NCBI GenBank assembly: GCA_036971715.1
Contig: JAVHJL010000009.1
Location: 372,001-436,000, forward strand
DNA: 64,000 nucleotides
Direction of reading: 5' to 3'
Source: Arthrobotrys musiformis
Taxonomy: Eukaryota; Ascomycota; Orbiliomycetes; Orbiliales; Orbiliaceae
A program made the position numbers and the translations under genes. This document shows positions 24,461-33,522 of this stretch, piece after piece. Position 1 is the stretch's first letter; every line of letters starts with the position of its first letter. Below the pieces are notes generated by a model, which worked only from the letters and a program-made list of their open reading frames with translations, made no database searches and was not told where the DNA came from.

Positions 24461-25261
24461 AGAAGAGCGAAGCTCCTGTATTATTCGTTTCCTGTGGGTG
24501 TACATGTACATACATACACAATTTCAAACCGACATTACCACCCTCTAATTCAGCCGTGGCTCTGGAATGGGGAGCTTCGAGCTCGGCCGTATATCGCATC
24601 ACGAACGGTGATCCATATTCGGTGTTACACCTTCGAGCCCCGTCGCCCCTCGTGTTTCGCGGTAAATTCCACGTGCGCACATGGATACCCCCCGGAGCCC
24701 AACAGAAATTTTGATTCAAAAATACTTTCAATGAAATTATTAAATATCTCTGGGTCGCAATAAATGTAGCAAAAATGCTAAGAGTAATGTTTCCTTCAAA
24801 TTGTATGAGTGTTTGAAAGTGAGGGGAGAGGAAAATGTGAGTGGGTGTTATAAATAATTCAACAAAATGGAATATAAATATTCTAAGCTCGTACCTGGTC
24901 TCGCGGGCCCGACTTCGAAGACCGGACCTTTAAGTTTATTTATTTTAATCATAATATTTTGGACTACCCCGCCTGCACTTAGTTTTCTCCGTTTTATTTA
25001 TTTTGTTATTTTCAATTCGTTTTTAGACCACTGTGGCATTCTAGAACGGGAAGTCTACACCGTCGAATGTCTCGTTACACTACAGTTATATATATAGATA
25101 TCTGAAAGCGCTGGGGTTATTCAGAGTCGACGTCGAACTTGGTAAATAGGAAGAAAGGTTCCGATACATATACCCACAACGCTAACCTTTTATATTAATC
25201 CGTCGATGAGCGGGTTTCACGATACAGATACATACAGTACAGGCCACTCCTAGAATCAAAG

Positions 25262-26160
25262 ATGCACAAGTTAGCAATATTTCTCGGACTTCTCCAATTC
25301 GCAAGCGCAATACCCACACCGGCGAGGTTGCCATTTAATGCGGCTTCTGGACCTGGAGCGGAGGAACCGGTGAGTACCCTAAGCTCGAATGGAGAAATAC
25401 ATATATGTCCGCTTCGGTTTTGCTGATTGATTGCTTCGTCGGGTAGCTCGATGCTAAGTTTGGCTCACTGTCTAGGGTGGGTCCTGGGAGCATCGATGCC
25501 AGCACTACGACCAGCACCCTTGAAAACATCGAGGTCGACATCGATGACCGAAAGGGACCTCCTCGCAAAGGGGCTACCGATCCTGTCGTCCCTATAGGTG
25601 GTGGCGGAAACATCATAGTTCTTGATCTGGGGCCTGGGGTGGCCGCTATTGTTAAATTGGGTTTTTCTTCCGGCGGGGAAATCATTAGTCCACCCGTGGT
25701 GGAGATATCTTCTACGGAGCCTGCGGCGACGGCGGCTGGGGAGGTTGGGAAGCAAAAGGTCCGGAGGGGCGTCGTTGAGGGGATGGATACGGAAGATCAC
25801 AGGATTCTCAGCCGGCGAACGGTCACAGATCCTGATTTAAAGCAGTGCTTTCACCAGTTTGCTCAAGATGGGGACTTTGGCTCTGATAAGCCGCTGTGCA
25901 AGCGACTTTTAGTTGATTTCTTCAGGCCGCCCAGACCTGGTGCTGCACACCGGGAAGCTGTGAATTCTGGGGATGCAGCACTTGTGAAGCGACTTTTGGT
26001 TGATTTCTTCAGGCCGCCCAGACCTGGTGCTGCACACTGGAAAGCTGTGAATTCTAGGGATGCAGCACTTGTGAAGCGGAGTCGGGAACCTGATGCCAAT
26101 ATTCCTACTGGGGGGGTTATAGCTAATTTCAGACGTCTGACTGAGTTGAAAAGAGTCTAG
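25262..26160 (+). CDS. secreted Kex2-processed repeat precursor (KEP-like), two 27-residue peptides
   Basis: Two exons, 25262-25369 and 25447-26160, encode 273 aa; the tag acceptor at 25444-25446 is the one that keeps frame with the gtgagt donor. Residues 1-16 form a signal peptide (LAIFLGLLQFASA), followed by a long cysteine-free pro-region with Gly-rich IGGGGNIIVLDLGPG. Dibasic sites occur at 142-143, 159-160, 188-189, 217-218 and 246-247. Between the last three KR sites lie two nearly identical 27-residue peptides (190-216 and 219-245) that start LLVDFFRPPRPGAAH and end DAALV; they differ only at R/W, E/K and G/R. The only cysteines (170, 187) lie just before the repeats. Known Kex2-processed repeat proteins in fungi yield pheromones, ribosomally made toxins or surface peptides; which applies here is unknown. 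Confidence 0.72.
25903..26076 (+). repeat. two tandem 87-bp coding repeats
   Basis: Units 25903-25989 and 25990-26076 differ at 4 of 87 positions by my reading; all four are transitions and three change the amino acid. Each unit encodes 29 residues including the Lys-Arg border. The duplication is therefore recent compared with the rest of the precursor. Confidence 0.9.
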
Positions 26161-27108
26161 GGGTGTATAAATAGTGTAAGGCATCTATCGATGTACCCGA
26201 TTAGCCTCAAGACCAGGCGGTACCTGATATTGCCAGGACACCCATCCCAATTGCGGACCTTGCGACTATACGACGTTGCGCCGTCTTGGGCCTGGTCTCG
26301 GTGTTAGCTTACACGGATCATCAATCTTTATTCTTAATGCAAATATAAAAGAGATATATAGATTTCAGGCGGACTAGATACCTAGGTAGATTGCGCCTTA
26401 TATGTACATACTGCAAAGCATGCTATCCTTACTTCCGAAATTGATCCACTCTCGGCCTTCTGTGTAATTCCAGCTTCTACTAGCCCGGCCCACGTCGATC
26501 TTGCCTGGCGCCGCCTTGAATATCTACAAATCCAGGCGATCTTTAATTCAATCCAGATTACATGATGTATTGATAAAATATCATTGGTAGAGAAAATCTG
26601 CGCGACACATGCATCCCGCGTCACGAGACCAACCGATATCGCGATAAATCCACGCCCTTGCTTTCATGAATTCAATCGTATACCTCCGGAAATTAATCGA
26701 CTGAGTCGCTGCATGCACTCAATATTTTGCTCGTCTCTACTAACCAATAACTTTTGCAATTTGTGATGTAATTGGATAAAACCGCGATACCGCGACCCAC
26801 ATACCTATGATCAAGTTGTGGGGCTAGAGAAAAAGATGATCAATAGACGCATATGAGTGTATCGTAATGGAGGGGATAGTGTAGGATTTGAGAGGGTATA
26901 CAGAACGGAGGTAAGTCAGTGGGCATTAGTATAATCACACATGATGAATTAATCCAAATCCGAGCGAGCTCAGAGATCAATTGACTTGGTATAAATACAC
27001 CCACACGGAAGCTCAATAGCTCTGAAGACTACACTTCTCTAGCCTTCTCTTCTATCCTCATGACCACTACCACCATCAGTCCTCTCGGTTTATTCTCAAT
27101 ATCGAAAA
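26161..27108. other. intergenic, AT-rich, TATA box for the next gene
   Basis: No credible ORF. A TATA box at 26990-26997 precedes the ATG at 27109; the 5' leader between them is CT-rich (cttctctagccttctcttc). Confidence 0.5.
26990..26997 (+). promoter_or_regulatory. TATA box upstream of the LP-repeat secreted protein
   Basis: TATAAATA in the context ggTATAAATAcac, 112 bp before the ATG at 27109. The same ggTATAAATAC context occurs at 29192 and 36210. Confidence 0.6.
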
Positions 27109-27867
27109 ATGAAGGCGTTAGCATTCTTCCTTTTTATGGCCCTCCAGCTTGTAAGCGGAGTATCCGCCCTGTCAAAAGCGGATGCAAAGACCATAGTTGA
27201 GACTGTTCTTGCCAAAAATATCGATGTAAAGGCAATTGCTCGGAAATATTGCCTCCCAACAGCACGAGGGAGTAATATTGATGGAGGAGCCTCTTGCCGT
27301 TTTACCATTTGCTCTAACGGCGCTCATGCGCTTCATCTGGGCCAGGGCATCGAAATTATTATTGGACCTACCGGGGTGCATAATTGCACGGGGATTCGAT
27401 CTAGTTGGGGTTTGCCTACGCGGCTATTAGGGAAAGGACGACGACGCGGTGGCCGTTGGCCCAACGGACGTCGTCGTGGCCGCTGGGGACGTCGTCCGCA
27501 CTCTCGACATCCTTGGGGAAGAGGTCGGGCTCAGGACTTTGAGCTTGGTTCGCCGGGTTTACCAAGATTGCCAGGACTACCAACTTTACCTCGTGTGGAT
27601 CGAGAAAATGATTGGGGAAGAGGTCGGGGGAAGGGTCGTATTCAGGACATTGACCTTGATTTGCCGCGTTTACCAAGATTACCAACTTTACCAAGATTAC
27701 CAAGATTACCAGGTTTACCTTCCATTGATGATGAAATTATTCCGGGGAGGGGCCGAGGAAGATGGGGGCGAGGACGAAGGGAATGGGAAGGGCGAAGGAG
27801 AAGGGGGCCCGGGGGGAGAAGGGCGAAGACGAAGAGTAGGGGGAAAGGGTCGGATTCCAGGCTTTGA
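27109..27867 (+). CDS. secreted basic low-complexity protein with LPxLP and RGR repeats
   Basis: Single exon, 252 aa. Residues 1-20 are a signal peptide (MKALAFFLFMALQLVSGVSA). Residues 21-100 form a short ordered-looking part with four cysteines (48, 63, 68, 93). The rest is low complexity: Arg/Gly/Trp-rich segments (GRGRGRWGRGRR) alternate with two Leu-Pro repeat blocks, at about 149-162 (GLPRLPGLPTLPR) and 185-205. Each Leu-Pro block is preceded by an acidic motif DFELGS or DIDLDL. The many Arg pairs could be dibasic processing sites or a cationic surface. I recognise no family. A TATA box lies 112 bp upstream. Confidence 0.65.
   Translation: MKALAFFLFMALQLVSGVSALSKADAKTIVETVLAKNIDVKAIARKYCLPTARGSNIDGGASCRFTICSNGAHALHLGQGIEIIIGPTGVHNCTGIRSSWGLPTRLLGKGRRRGGRWPNGRRRGRWGRRPHSRHPWGRGRAQDFELGSPGLPRLPGLPTLPRVDRENDWGRGRGKGRIQDIDLDLPRLPRLPTLPRLPRLPGLPSIDDEIIPGRGRGRWGRGRREWEGRRRRGPGGRRAKTKSRGKGSDSRL
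27662..27720 (+). repeat. tandem TTACCAAGA-type coding repeat
   Basis: Nine- to fifteen-base units of the type ttaccaaga / ttaccaact repeat directly, encoding the second LPRLP block of the secreted protein. A shorter diverged block lies at about 27,550-27,595. Confidence 0.8.
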
Positions 27868-28297
27868 GCTTAAATCGCCGCGATTGCCTGATGGAGTGTT
27901 GGAGCTACCACATGGAGATAGTGAAATCAGCGGCGGAGAACCTTTACGGGACGCCAATGACCCCACGGAATCTGGTTAGACAGTTGAGTGAGAGTACAGG
28001 CGTTGATACCCGCACGCTCCCAGAAGTGTATATCAATGATCGGACCCCATGGCTATGTATTTATACCTATAGTTCTACTTTGGCTTTTCCCATTTTCTCT
28101 TCTTTTGTGATACCTTCCTCTGTTGTACTCTAGTACGAAATTGTAATTAGCGATCTTATACAGAGTATATACGCCTTCATTTATACACAATATAAGAAAT
28201 TCTAATCGTAATAATATCAGTCGAGTGACGATAATATCAAATATTGGTATATACCTAGGTATCTAGCTGAACCTTCCCCTCTTCTCCCAGGCCAAGA

Positions 28298-28320
28298 GTG
28301 TTGGAATTTGTTGCATTTTT
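28298..28320 (+). repeat. dispersed 23-bp motif, copy 1
   Basis: gtgttggaatttgttgcatt followed by ttt. It aligns with copies at 30498, 32521 and 32738 (consensus GTGTTGRARNYTRTTGYATTTT). Confidence 0.5.
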
Positions 28321-29191
28321 CGTAGTATTTCGCCCCATAGCTTAGCTTAATTATAACTAGCTTGGTAGTGGAAGCTATTATGCGCTGCTGCCTCAATCAA
28401 TATAATACCCACCACCAAAATTTTAGGTTACTAGATTTATAAGTCTATCCATCGATCGAATTTGACTTTGAGCCGGCTCGGGACCGCTTGCCGCACCCGC
28501 AAGATCGATCTGCAGATATTAATATACACCCTCGCTTTATAAATTTACCCACGAGTATTCGAACCCAATTGATCAAAATCCCACTCAGAAGCCCTTCTGC
28601 CCTTCTGCCCGGAATCCTTGGTGCCTAGCATAGGTTAAGTATGGATACGGATTGCAAGACTCCGAAAATTTAGAAGAGAAGTCAAGTTAGAGCTCTAAAG
28701 AGAAGAAGGTAAATATCCTATGGGACGAATGTGTGTTCTAGTGAGAAAGATGAGCTAAGCAAGTTGATTGGTCGAACAAAACTAATCAGTTTAATCGGTA
28801 TACTATAGAGGCATTGAATAAAAATGAGTCTATAAAACTTTCTAAATCGATCTGGCCATGTATAAGAGAAAAAAATGGAGATATCTGGTTTATTCTTTCT
28901 TGCCGTCGCCGTTCGAGTTGGAAGCGCGGCCACGATACAACTTTAAAGCACACGGGTATAATACTCGTTCAGTTTAGAAAGAGTAGCTGGTATTAATTAC
29001 ACCGCAACTTCAGTCAAACCACACACTCATGATCTATGACCTACCGAGCCCCTTGCATTAACTGCACACATTGGATACATAAATTGCTTTCGATTGCTAC
29101 TCTCCTCTCACAATTGATTAATGGATACAATTAGAGAGTGTGTTAGTGGAATGAACGAGCTAAGGCGAGCTCCGAGGTTGGGAATATATGG

Positions 29192-29199
29192 TATAAATA
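29192..29199 (+). promoter_or_regulatory. TATA box, distal, upstream of CC-C-C secreted protein 1
   Basis: TATAAATA in the context ggTATAAATAc, 200 bp before the ATG at 29392. A second TATAAATA at 29341-29348 lies only 44 bp before the ATG; the distal one leaves room for a leader and matches the context seen at other genes here. Confidence 0.5.
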
Positions 29200-29391
29200 C
29201 TTCGACTGCAATGGCACTGTGGTTGCGTTTTGTTATATTTTCTCTTTCTTGAATCTCCGTCACTATCTCTTACGCTCAGCTCGTACGTTTGTTTTAATTC
29301 AGGAATCCACTCAAGCCACTTGACATAGCCGTATACGTACTATAAATATACAACTTCGACAATATACCCACAATCTTCTCATAAAGAAAAG

Positions 29392-29814
29392 ATGAAAACC
29401 TCAACCTTCCTCTTCCTAATTGCTACCCTGAAACTAGTAGCCTCGGCACCCGTGCAGGTAGACGTAAACCTCAATGCAAACACCAAAGAACCCAGCATGG
29501 GCCCCGCACTTAAAACAAACCTTCACAAGTTCCAAGAGGCCCATACTTTCAGCGACGCTCATATTAGCAACCCTTGCTGCAACCCCGCAATGGCGAAGGA
29601 CATCCCCTCTTGCAAGGACGTCCGCTGCAATAGCAGCGGCGAGATCCGAGGTCGGTCGAAAACGAAGCGCGCGGGCGGGCTTTCGTTGACTTTGAAGTCG
29701 GTCGTTGGCGTTAACGCTGGTACGGTGGATTCGGGAGAGACTGATGAGGATAATATATCGTTTCAGAATTATCTTCCACTAAGCGTTGATCTTCGTCTTG
29801 GTCCAAAGGCTTGA
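29392..29814 (+). CDS. small secreted precursor with CC-x10-C-x4-C module (paralogue 1)
   Basis: Single exon, 140 aa. Residues 1-19 are a signal peptide (MKTSTFLFLIATLKLVASA, then PVQVDV). The only cysteines are 62, 63, 74 and 79, in PCCNPAMAKDIPSCKDVRC. A basic stretch ends at Lys-Arg 92-93 (SKTKR), a likely Kex2 site, followed by AGGLSLTLKSV and an acidic tail. Processing would separate the four-cysteine segment (20-93) from the 47-residue C-terminal peptide. The module aligns with that of the gene at 31669, so the two are diverged paralogues. I know no named family; CC-C-C spacing alone does not define a function. Confidence 0.66.
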   Translation: MKTSTFLFLIATLKLVASAPVQVDVNLNANTKEPSMGPALKTNLHKFQEAHTFSDAHISNPCCNPAMAKDIPSCKDVRCNSSGEIRGRSKTKRAGGLSLTLKSVVGVNAGTVDSGETDEDNISFQNYLPLSVDLRLGPKA

Positions 29815-30497
29815 CCTTGATGTCGGGTCCAAATCACGGCGGGGTTGAACCAAAACCCGACCCTACCAGAGGAATACCATCTGGCTTGTGGGAAAGAGGC
29901 TCGTGTACAATAATACAGCTACTGCTGTCGATAGTGGCTAGGTGGGGATGTCGGTATATAATACATTAATAGCCAATCTTAATTGCAACTCTGAATTCAG
30001 CTGAGGGGGCGACCAAAGCACAGCCGAATATTCCAATGCGTATAAGAAACCTATGGGTTAGGATGGTTCTAATATATTCGATTGGGTCATCTTCATCGTT
30101 CGCCAAATTAAGATTTGAAAACGAAGAATGCACAACTAGTATCAGTGTTAGCTATTCCACGCCTATAATTATTCATTTACGCACCTGTACCTCTCTCTAT
30201 TTGTAAGATGTTATAATATGTATGTACTACAATACTAGTCCCGTACCTAGACGCGTAGACGTAACAAGGGATCCTCTGGTCTCGTAGACCACACAAAGAG
30301 TGACTAGTAAAAGTCTAAGGAGCACCTTATGAGCCGGCCCATCCTATGGACATTGTTAGGGGGACCTCTTAAGGCCTTACAATTTAAACGATAAAGGGAT
30401 GTAGGTAGTAATTACAAGAGGAGTCAATACAGGTATCCCTTTATGACGTCTGGGTACGAGACCAATCAATACGATGAAATATCACTATATCCCCAGT

Positions 30498-30520
30498 GTG
30501 TTGAAAGCTGTTGCATTTTC
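30498..30520 (+). repeat. dispersed 23-bp motif, copy 2
   Basis: gtgttgaaagctgttgcatt followed by ttc; shares its first 12 bases with copy 3 at 32521. Confidence 0.55.
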
Positions 30521-30778
30521 AATGTCCTCAGATATATGAAGCACGAAGCTTGAAGTTACTGTATATACTATCGACAGATCTGGCTCAGTATGGGGGTTCA
30601 AAATGGCTAAATCCTTAATTATTGGGGAGGGTTTGTAATCAATTAGGTATTGAATGATTGTTCTCATTGTTTAATTCACACCGGGATATTTATTTATTTT
30701 GGGATAAATCGTCGGCGTCACAGTGCAGTGATATATACCACAGCGACACTGTTTGCCTCAGAAGGGGAAAAGGAGAGG

Positions 30779-30819
<41 letters not shown>
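30779..30819 (+). repeat. 41-nt poly-A tract
   Basis: Uninterrupted A run preceded by a purine-rich stretch and followed by gttaggc. It makes the poly-lysine frames seen here. It may be the tail of a retroposed copy or a plain microsatellite. Confidence 0.85.
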
Positions 30820-30822
<3 letters not shown>

Positions 30823-31668
30823 AGGCATCTGGACCTGCCCATAGGCCTATCAATGGGCTGGCCTAGAACCTGCCTATAAGCCTATGAGCCTAGCAGTATC
30901 GCTGCGATATCACTGCAAAGCATCATCATAGTATTGTTGCGATATAGTGTCGTTACGGTAACACTACTTTTGCCCAGACGGCTCCAGATGGTCTCGTTCC
31001 CAGACGTCACATGTACAAAGGGATCTTTGCTCCAGACTAACTTTCTCCAACAATTGAGGTTTTGGCCATTCTGGCGCGTCATACTAAGATTGACACAGGC
31101 TAGAACCTCTTTAGCTTTGTGGTACCACGGTCAATCTTGGTGCCGGTCTGGATCTGGGCCGCGGGCACGAGATCAACATAGCCCCTTACGTTGCACCCCG
31201 CTCTAAAAGAATACATTGTCATAACTAGTACCTGTATCTATTTACTTAATTTATAGAGTATAACATAAAAACGGCAAGGGTTGGTCGATTTTGAGTCCAG
31301 AGCTCGAGAATGAATCCGGATGATTCGATTAAATTGGCTGGAGAGAAGGACATCAATTTGTGTAAGCCGAAGGAATTCTACTTCTTTTCTTTTGTTCTTT
31401 TGGGTATAAATTAATTGTATCTGTTCAAGTTGCATCCTTTTTCCTTGCGATATCTTGAGTGGTTATCACCACTGCATTTTACGCCCGCCTTGACATTGCT
31501 ATCTAGCATATATTTCTGTACGCTATTCTATTAAGATACTGCCCCTTCCACCCCTACTTCTCCCATTTCTTCTATTCCTCTTTCGATAAAATATAAATCA
31601 ACAATACTTTCTCTTTCACAAACGAGAGACCCCCATCAAGGACAACAACAATAATAATTTTTAAAAAA

Positions 31669-32223
31669 ATGAGGGCTTGGGTAATACTCCCCCTCCTCGT
31701 CGCGCTCAAATTTGCCGCCGCAGTTCCCGTGGAGGGAAGAATAGCTCCCCGAGAGCTGGAATTGCGCAAAGCTCTACTTTTACATGTATTCATTTTCACC
31801 ACCTTGGCTCCCGACCCTACTCTCGATGATGCTTGCTGCAGCGATCCCGAGCTTGCAAAGAATAACCCCCGTTGCGAAAAATTCCGTTGCGTCGACCCCT
31901 CGGCTCAAGATCCGGCGGAAGGAATCTCTCTTGGATTGGAAGTTGGACTTGATGCTCCGGCGGATACGAAACCACCTGGAAAGAAAGTCCGCCGGGCGGT
32001 GGCATGTCAATTGATGGTCGATAGATTAGCAGCCAGTTCCCTAGGTAGCGGAATTTCATCCGAAGGGGATCCGGATAGAGTTCTGCTATCCGTCCTGGAA
32101 GAGGTATTGGAAAAAAGGACCGAAGGATTACCGGGATCGAAAGGATTGGATGCAGTCGGTATCGGGGCTTGTCATCAGGAGATACTCAACGAGATAGCTC
32201 GTATCTCTCAAACCACTTCGTGA
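31669..32223 (+). CDS. small secreted precursor with CC-x11-C-x4-C module (paralogue 2)
   Basis: Single exon, 184 aa. Residues 1-18 are a signal peptide (MRAWVILPLLVALKFAAA). The four-cysteine module is at 56, 57, 69 and 74 (ACCSDPELAKNNPRCEKFRC). Dibasic sites follow at 105-106 (KK), 108-109 (RR) and 149-150 (KR). Two more cysteines (113, 168) lie in a helical C-terminal part absent from the shorter paralogue at 29392. The shared pattern is CC, two to four residues, then AK, P, C, x4, C. A candidate intron at 31786-31841 would delete the CC pair and break the frame, so the single-exon form is preferred. Function unknown. Confidence 0.66.
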   Translation: MRAWVILPLLVALKFAAAVPVEGRIAPRELELRKALLLHVFIFTTLAPDPTLDDACCSDPELAKNNPRCEKFRCVDPSAQDPAEGISLGLEVGLDAPADTKPPGKKVRRAVACQLMVDRLAASSLGSGISSEGDPDRVLLSVLEEVLEKRTEGLPGSKGLDAVGIGACHQEILNEIARISQTTS

Positions 32224-32520
32224 GATGAGGATGAACTGGTAGTGTCACCCCGTGCCCCTCTGGCTCCTCATGCTACGAAGGACTCAGTAATCCATGAGTT
32301 CGGTTTATCCTCGCATCCTTAGCTTGGCCTCCGTAGCTGGGTTAATCGGCGGAACGGGAAAAAAGATATAAACTACTCTCAGACACCGCAAAATTGCAAT
32401 CTAGGCTTACGTTGATGTGTTCCCTTCACTGTATTTTGATAACCATGGCCACAATAGTAATAGTAACGGTGATAATAAGGAGCGTTCTCAGTTACTACTG
32501 TATTGTAGTTTCTTGCGGGT

Positions 32521-32543
32521 GTGTTGAAAGCTATTGTATTTTT
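32521..32543 (+). repeat. dispersed 23-bp motif, copy 3
   Basis: gtgttgaaagctattgtatt followed by ttt, about 300 bp after the stop of the gene at 31669. Confidence 0.55.
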
Positions 32544-32737
32544 TCATAGTACGTATTGATTAATCTCGAGGCTACCCTTCCCATCTTCTTCTTCTCTTTG
32601 AATAAAATATTGCCCCAGACATGGGATATATATTTAAACCATTATACCATCTTGAGATATCAGCAGCGGCACCTTCTGTACCCAATACCGATAAAACCAG
32701 TAAAATATTTTATAAGACAGCATAAATACGTCAAAGT

Positions 32738-32760
32738 GTGTTGGAGTCTGTTGTAATTTC
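32738..32760 (+). repeat. dispersed 23-bp motif, copy 4
   Basis: gtgttggagtctgttgtaat followed by ttc; the most diverged of the four copies. Confidence 0.45.
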
Positions 32761-33193
32761 ATTCCAAGGACGACGATAATATATCTCGAGTCCTGCGGGC
32801 CGGCTCAATTGTAGTGTCCAGGATTTTCCCATGGAACTAAAATATTTAAATGTAGCGGGGTCTTGAAGTTTTAAGCCTCGGATCGCGGCTGCGGAGTGTG
32901 CGAATGTTGGAGTTACTCGAACAACATACTAGAAAAGTATAGATACTTATCTATATGCCAATGGATTTAAATTTATATCGTCAGCAGTAGCCTTGAATCG
33001 GTCGTATATCGTATCTACCTAAGTCAGTAATATAGCTACACTATCAAATGCGTCTATAAAAATTAGAAAACATCCCCACTCTCCTTCGCAAATGCTACCA
33101 TCCCGAACCAATATCCACTCCCAGTATAGGTAGTCAGTATATATAGCTCCAGCCCAAGCTAGAGCCTCAACCGCAAGAATATCTCAAATAAAC

Positions 33194-33469
33194 CATGCAC
33201 AAACGCAGCCCAGCGGTCACAAATCCCTGCCAAAACCCCCAACCTTGCCGTCTTGGCCTTACTTGCTAATCTTAGCCGGAACCCCCCGCTCGCATTAGCT
33301 ATTAATACAAAGCAGCGCTGTTACGAATCCCAAACCGAAAGCCAACGTAAACCTTGGTTCGCACACCGCCCTTCTTCTTTTTTAAAAACCATGCGTCGCC
33401 GCCGCGGGAGGATTTTATATCGCGATATTCATTCTTCTCCTTCTTTGTATTTTCACATCTACCCGCCGT
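33194..33469 (+). pseudogene. possible broken small secreted-protein gene
   Basis: An ATG at 33194 follows a TATATATA run about 50 bp upstream. Its frame (MHKRSPAV...) stops soon, but the +2 frame downstream continues with a hydrophobic stretch AVLALLANLSRNPPLALA and runs open to about 33,470. A single frameshift would join them into a signal-peptide-like start. The similarity to a secreted precursor is weak, and this may only be the leader of the gene at 33523. Confidence 0.2.
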
Positions 33470-33522
33470 AACCATATTCCATCCGTATAGTCTCCCCAAA
33501 TAGGAGGAAAATTATAGAAAAG

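Larger units (their letters stand above)
23575..25261. other. intergenic with a short-motif pyrimidine array and a GC hairpin
   Basis: Holds the ATCCTT-rich array at about 24001-24460 and a GC-rich perfect hairpin at 23826-23842, both described separately. From 24,770 to 25,200 the sequence is AT-rich without credible coding. Confidence 0.5.
27868..29391. other. intergenic, AT-rich, with one copy of the 23-bp dispersed motif
   Basis: No ORF with a signal peptide or domain. It contains a copy of the GTGTTG...TTGCATTTT motif at 28298 and TATA boxes at 29192-29199 and 29341-29348. A second, overlapping frame runs through the LP-repeat gene into this stretch up to 27,979 but has no signal peptide. 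Confidence 0.5.
29815..31668. other. intergenic, AT-rich, with poly-A tract and decayed sequence
   Basis: Holds a copy of the 23-bp motif at 30498, a 41-A run at 30779-30819 and, right after it, short diverged direct repeats (cctgcc.ata.gcctat; agtat.g.tgcgatat). On the minus strand 31,200-30,880 there are short interrupted coding-like stretches (for example QIQTGTKIDRGTTKLKR before a stop). Together this looks like a decayed insertion, class unknown. Confidence 0.45.
32224..33522. other. intergenic, right border of the island
   Basis: Holds two copies of the 23-bp motif (32521, 32738). Around 33,194-33,480 a possible broken secreted-protein frame is seen (separate entry). No intact gene. 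Confidence 0.5.

Noticed and set aside
30650..30879. Two overlapping frames encoding long poly-lysine
   Set aside because: Both are translations of the 41-A tract.
31786..31841. Intron within the second CC-C-C gene
   Set aside because: 56 nt, not a multiple of three, would break the frame and delete the CC pair shared with its paralogue.
21675..32223. Dikaritin-type RiPP gene cluster
   Set aside because: The repeat precursor fits in outline, but no UstYa-like, tyrosinase, P450 or methyltransferase gene is in the window.
29392..32223. Homology of the CC-C-C module to small disulfide toxins of animals
   Set aside because: Only the order of cysteines is shared; loop lengths and the precursor context differ, so the likeness is treated as convergence or chance.
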